This document shows, piece by piece, positions 60,829-64,000 of a stretch of DNA of 64,000 nucleotides. Below the pieces are notes generated by a model. It had not been told where the DNA came from. It did not search any database and saw nothing but the letters and a program-made list of their open reading frames with translations. Source of the stretch: an uncultured Pelagibacteraceae bacterium (GTDB taxonomy: Bacteria; Pseudomonadota; Alphaproteobacteria; Pelagibacterales; AG-422-B15); assembly GCA_902571005.1 (NCBI GenBank), contig CACGAG010000001.1, forward strand, positions 104,449 to 168,448, written 5' to 3'. Position 1 is the stretch's first letter. Each line of letters starts with the position of its first letter. Both the position numbers and the translations under genes were made by a program.

Positions 60829-62057
60829 ATTTCATTTTTAATAAAGTCTTCGTATGACTGAGTTTTTCTAATTATTCTTATTTGAGATCCATCTACCATG
60901 AGCTCTTCAATAAGTGGTCGAGCATTATAGTTTGAACTCATCGTTGAACCATATGCCCCAACATCTTTTAATATGACATATTGACCACTCTTTACTTTAT
61001 TAAATTTTTGAATATTAAGAAATACATCAGAACTCTCACATATTGGACCAACTATATCTGTATTTATTTCATCATATTCACTTGTCTTGACATCTGGCAT
61101 TATTTCGTGATGAGCATCGTATAATGCAGGTCTCATCATATCGTTCATACCTGCGTCGATAATGACAAATTTTTTTCCAGTGATATTCTTTGTATAAAGT
61201 ACTTTTGATACTAATATTCCTGCATTTGCAGCTATAAGCCTACCTGGTTCAAAGATAAATTTAAGATTTTTTGTATCAAAATATTTTACGATTAAGTTTC
61301 TATAGTCTTCAAAAGTAAAATTTCTTTTTTCAGGACTAATTCCCCCACCAACATCAACGGTATTTATTTTTTTTGTTTCACTATTTATTTTAGCAACCAA
61401 TTCACCAATAATTTCAAATGTTCTTTGAAATGGTGTTAGGTCTTTAATATTGCTACCTATATGAAAAGCGATAGATGAAATCTCTAAATTTGTATAATTT
61501 TGTCGATTCTGAAAAATTTCGTAAGTTTGTTCTATACTGATTCCAAATTTATCCTCGAGACTGCCTGTGCTAATTTTTTTGTGCGTTTCTGATTGGATAT
61601 CTGGATTAATTCTAATTCCTACTTTCTGAATTTTTCCCGACACAGAAGCTATTCGATTTATATGATCAAGTTCATCGAGTGATTCTGCATTGATTTGTAA
61701 ACAATTATTACTGATCGCAAATTGTATATCGCTAGCAGTTTTGCCAATACCTGAAAAAACTATTTTATTTGGCTTCATCCCTGCTTGTAATGCTTTTCTC
61801 ATTTCCCACTCAGAAACAACATCTCCTCCCGCTTCGAGTTCGGTTAGAGTTCTTAGTATTGTTAGATTTGAATTTGATTTGAGAGAAAAACACACTGTTG
61901 CATCAAGTGAAGTAAGTGAATCTGAAAACTCTCTAAAATTATTTGTGAGAGTTTGCTTGCTATAACAGTAGAATGGTGTAGCTCTACCTTCAGCAATTTC
62001 TCTTATTGAGATATCCTCAAATTTAAGGATATCATTTTCATATTTAAGAAAGGACAT
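60825..62057 (-). CDS. lysA: Diaminopimelate decarboxylase
   Basis: Last lysine step, PLP fold-type III. The 410-aa protein has PLP Lys60 in CFSLKSNSN, HIGSNI, VDVGGGI, EPGRLIAANAG, and ICESSDVF. Begins two bases after the lptM stop in the conserved argH-lptM-lysA order. Confidence 0.96.
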   Translation of the reverse strand: MSFLKYENDILKFEDISIREIAEGRATPFYCYSKQTLTNNFREFSDSLTSLDATVCFSLKSNSNLTILRTLTELEAGGDVVSEWEMRKALQAGMKPNKIVFSGIGKTASDIQFAISNNCLQINAESLDELDHINRIASVSGKIQKVGIRINPDIQSETHKKISTGSLEDKFGISIEQTYEIFQNRQNYTNLEISSIAFHIGSNIKDLTPFQRTFEIIGELVAKINSETKKINTVDVGGGISPEKRNFTFEDYRNLIVKYFDTKNLKFIFEPGRLIAANAGILVSKVLYTKNITGKKFVIIDAGMNDMMRPALYDAHHEIMPDVKTSEYDEINTDIVGPICESSDVFLNIQKFNKVKSGQYVILKDVGAYGSTMSSNYNARPLIEELMVDGSQIRIIRKTQSYEDFIKNEI

Positions 62058-62059
62058 TT

Positions 62060-62182
62060 TTAAGCCTTATAGATCTCTATTTTATAATTGCTTTTTGATT
62101 CTGTTGGGGGAAATTCAAGAGAGCCTTTTTTCCCACAACCAAGAATACATAAGAAAATAATCAAAATACTAATATTTTTCAT
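62060..62182 (-). CDS. lptM: Small lipoprotein LptM-like (40 aa)
   Basis: A 40-codon reading frame starting at the ATG at 62182: a short hydrophobic leader, lipobox ILGCGKKGSLEFPP with the acylated Cys at residue 16, and a charged tail ending KIEIYKA. This is the pattern of the LptM/YifL family (CGxKGxLxxP), which associates with the LptD-LptE LPS translocon in E. coli. It overlaps the argH end by 14 bases and is two bases before lysA, the usual place in proteobacteria. Very short, so easily missed. Confidence 0.88.
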   Translation of the reverse strand: MKNISILIIFLCILGCGKKGSLEFPPTESKSNYKIEIYKA

Positions 62183-63566
62183 TACTTAATTCTTTCCTAG
62201 CTTGACTAATCATTTTTCTTATCCCAGATATTGCTGTTCCGCCATAGCTTTTTTTATTGTTAATACTATTTTTCAAATCTAAAAATCCATACACAGATTT
62301 GTCTATATTTTTATCAAATTTTTTATAATCCTTCATCGATATCTTATTTAAACTTATTTTCTTTTTTTCTGCAAAGTTGACAATTTTAGCGGTTAAATTG
62401 TGCGCACTTCTAAAAGAATAACCAAGGTTTATAACTAGCCAATCTGCTAAATCAGTTGCATTGGCAAAAGAAGATTTAAGCTTTTTCTCGATGTTTGATT
62501 TTTCAATTTTAATTGTAGAGATTATTTCGATCATACAATCAAGACAAAGATGAATGTTTTTACTTGTTGAGGTCACAAGCGCTTTATCTTCCTGAAGGTC
62601 TTTGCTGTAAGCTAGTGGAAGAGATTTAAGCAAGTTAAGCATAGATGATAGATTTCCTGAAATTGTCGAAGATTTTGCTCTAATTAATTCAGCGCCATCA
62701 GGATTTTTTTTCTGAGGCATAATTGAAGAACTCGACATTAATTGGTCTCCGATTTTAAAGAAACCCACTAAATCGGAATTATAAAGAGTAATTTCCTCGG
62801 CTAACCTTGATAAGTGAACAGCCATTAAGGATGAACTAGATAAAAAATCTACCACAAAATCTCGATCAGAAACTGTATCCAATGAGTTTTTTGTAGGTTT
62901 TTTAAAGTCAAGCATTTTTGTTGTTTTGTTTCTATTAATTGGAAAATTAGTTCCCGCTAAGGCTCCTGCACCAAGCGGATTTTCGTTCATTCTTCTAAAA
63001 GAGTCGCTGAATCGATTTGTATCCCTGTTAAACATTTCAAAGTACGCCATAAAAAAATGTCCAACTGATATTGGCTGGGCAGTTTGTAGGTGAGTAAGGC
63101 CTGGAAACGTAATCAAAATATTTTTACTTGCAACCTGTAGTAACGCAGATTTCAGTTTTTTTAATTTTTTTGAAATCAGTATATTATCTTTTTTCATCCA
63201 CAATTTTAAATCTGTTACAACTTGATCATTTCTAGATCTACCAGTATGTAACCTTTCAGCGGCATCACCAATAAGCTCTTCCAGTCTACTTTCAATGTTC
63301 ATGTGGATATCTTCAAGATTATCATCAAATATAAATTTACTATTTTTAATTTCAGTCCTAATTTTTTTTAATCCGGAAATAATTTTTTTTGAGTCTTTAT
63401 TAGAAATTATTTTTTGAGACGAGAGCATTGTAGCGTGTGCAATCGATGCTTCAATATCCTCTTCAAATAAAAATTTGTCATTTTCCAAAGACGAATTAAT
63501 ATTTATAAAAGACTCACTCGATTTTTTATTAAATCTATCTCTTAACTTATTTTTTTTAATGGACAT
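62169..63566 (-). CDS. argH: Argininosuccinate lyase
   Basis: Final arginine step, fumarase superfamily. 465 aa with HTGRSRNDQV, TAQPISVGHF and the signature SSSIMPQKKNPDGAE. The ATG at 63566 is divergent from the thioredoxin gene with under 30 bases between. Confidence 0.96.
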   Translation of the reverse strand: MSIKKNKLRDRFNKKSSESFININSSLENDKFLFEEDIEASIAHATMLSSQKIISNKDSKKIISGLKKIRTEIKNSKFIFDDNLEDIHMNIESRLEELIGDAAERLHTGRSRNDQVVTDLKLWMKKDNILISKKLKKLKSALLQVASKNILITFPGLTHLQTAQPISVGHFFMAYFEMFNRDTNRFSDSFRRMNENPLGAGALAGTNFPINRNKTTKMLDFKKPTKNSLDTVSDRDFVVDFLSSSSLMAVHLSRLAEEITLYNSDLVGFFKIGDQLMSSSSIMPQKKNPDGAELIRAKSSTISGNLSSMLNLLKSLPLAYSKDLQEDKALVTSTSKNIHLCLDCMIEIISTIKIEKSNIEKKLKSSFANATDLADWLVINLGYSFRSAHNLTAKIVNFAEKKKISLNKISMKDYKKFDKNIDKSVYGFLDLKNSINNKKSYGGTAISGIRKMISQARKELSNEKY

Positions 63567-63594
63567 TTTACTAAAACTATTTATTTCTCAAATA

Positions 63595-64000
63595 ATGATG
63601 ATTTCTTTATGCAGTAGATTTATAATTTTGATGGTATATGCCACAATCCTTATCTTTTGCAACAGTTTATATACTTCAAATTCATACGCGAATGAGTTGA
63701 TAATAGAAAAAAAACAAGGTTTTTTAAGTAAATTCGAAGATATCAATAGCAATGATGTCACTTTAAATGATTTTAATGGCAAGTTGCTTTTAATTAATCT
63801 CTGGGCAACATGGTGTGAACCTTGCAAAGAAGAAATGCCATCACTCGATAGATTGCAACAAAAATATGATAAACAAGATTTTCAGATACTTGCAATAAGT
63901 GTTGATCGTGGGCCGAAGAAAAAGTCAGTAAATTTTTTTAATGAATACGAAATCCTAAATATAGATTTATTCTTTGACGATAAAAATAATATACCACGAG
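63595..64000 (+). CDS. TlpA-like thiol:disulfide protein, 3' truncated by the window edge
   Basis: The frame is open to the end of the window. From the ATG at 63595 the product has a hydrophobic leader (SRFIILMVYATILIF), a short lead, then the thioredoxin fold with active site WATWCEPCKEEMPSL and AISVDRGP. It is a periplasmic membrane-anchored reductase of the TlpA/ResA group, probably for cytochrome or oxidase maturation. ATGs at 63559 and 63598 are in frame alternatives; no clear ribosome site decides. Divergent from argH, a conserved alphaproteobacterial arrangement. Confidence 0.88.
   Translation, partial: MMISLCSRFIILMVYATILIFCNSLYTSNSYANELIIEKKQGFLSKFEDINSNDVTLNDFNGKLLLINLWATWCEPCKEEMPSLDRLQQKYDKQDFQILAISVDRGPKKKSVNFFNEYEILNIDLFFDDKNNIPR

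Noticed and set aside
63588-63827. 79-codon minus-strand frame at the window end
   Set aside because: Antisense to the thioredoxin frame that carries WCEPC.

Overview
This is an AT-rich, very gene-dense stretch of an alphaproteobacterial chromosome. The low GC, intergenic gaps that are mostly under 60 bases, short versions of standard enzymes (FtsY, SerA) and gene order suggest a streamlined marine lineage such as the HIMB59/AEGEAN-169 or Pelagibacterales-like groups; without rRNA the group cannot be fixed. Alphaproteobacterial order is seen in tlpA<>argH-lptM-lysA, metX-metW-gloB<>hisC-tyrA, rplU-rpmA-obgE-proB-proA-nadD-rsfS-rlmH-ctpA-rppH, an F1-only atp operon, and the sdhCDAB ... mdh-sucCDAB-lpd TCA block. 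There is no rRNA, tRNA, CRISPR, IS element or prophage, and no gene-free gap above about 215 bases.

Layout. 1-1684: end of the cytochrome c maturation genes (ccmG, ccmH), a small secreted protein and a PagL-like lipid A deacylase. 1681-4990 (minus): dapF, a DCC-family protein, mtaB, ftsY. 5049-8920: ffh with a structured leader, then rpsP-rimM-trmD-rplS. 8960-18385: leuCDB, asd, a malyl-CoA lyase/thioesterase-mesaconyl-CoA hydratase fusion, sdhCDAB. 18386-18600: a gap that can fold into a rod-like structure. 18601-30091: a lone Smr domain, an SDR, mmsA, mdh, sucCDAB, lpd. 30078-33572 (minus): fsa, xerC and a three-gene set around an alkylglycerol-monooxygenase-like hydroxylase. 33631-40514: priA and atpHAGDC. 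40511-47550 (minus): rppH back to rplU. 47716-53670: DUF1015, serC, serA, gpmA, phaA, phaB. 53667-56290 (minus): gloB, metW, metX under a SAM-II riboswitch with its own promoter and terminator. 56365-58345: hisC, tyrA. 58331-60378 (minus): DUF2125, plsC, a YdcF-like protein. 60439-64000: a zinc-ribbon membrane protein, lysA, a 40-residue lipoprotein gene (lptM), argH, and the start of a TlpA-like thioredoxin.

Function. The window carries most of the oxidative TCA cycle from 2-oxoglutarate to oxaloacetate, the catalytic half of ATP synthase, leucine, proline, serine, lysine, arginine, methionine and aromatic amino-acid steps, and co-translational targeting (ffh, ftsY). PhaA, PhaB and the fused lyase-hydratase together hint at a butyryl/methylmalyl-CoA (ethylmalonyl-CoA-like) route, but its diagnostic enzymes are not in the window.

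Most of the window is ordinary housekeeping DNA. The items most worth a second look are the ffh leader RNA, the folded gap after sdhB (the only convergent junction whose genes do not overlap), the SAM-II/terminator leader of metX, the enzyme fusion, the acidic tails on S16 and L19, the split AGMO-like cluster, and a pair of operator-like palindromes at 824-854.
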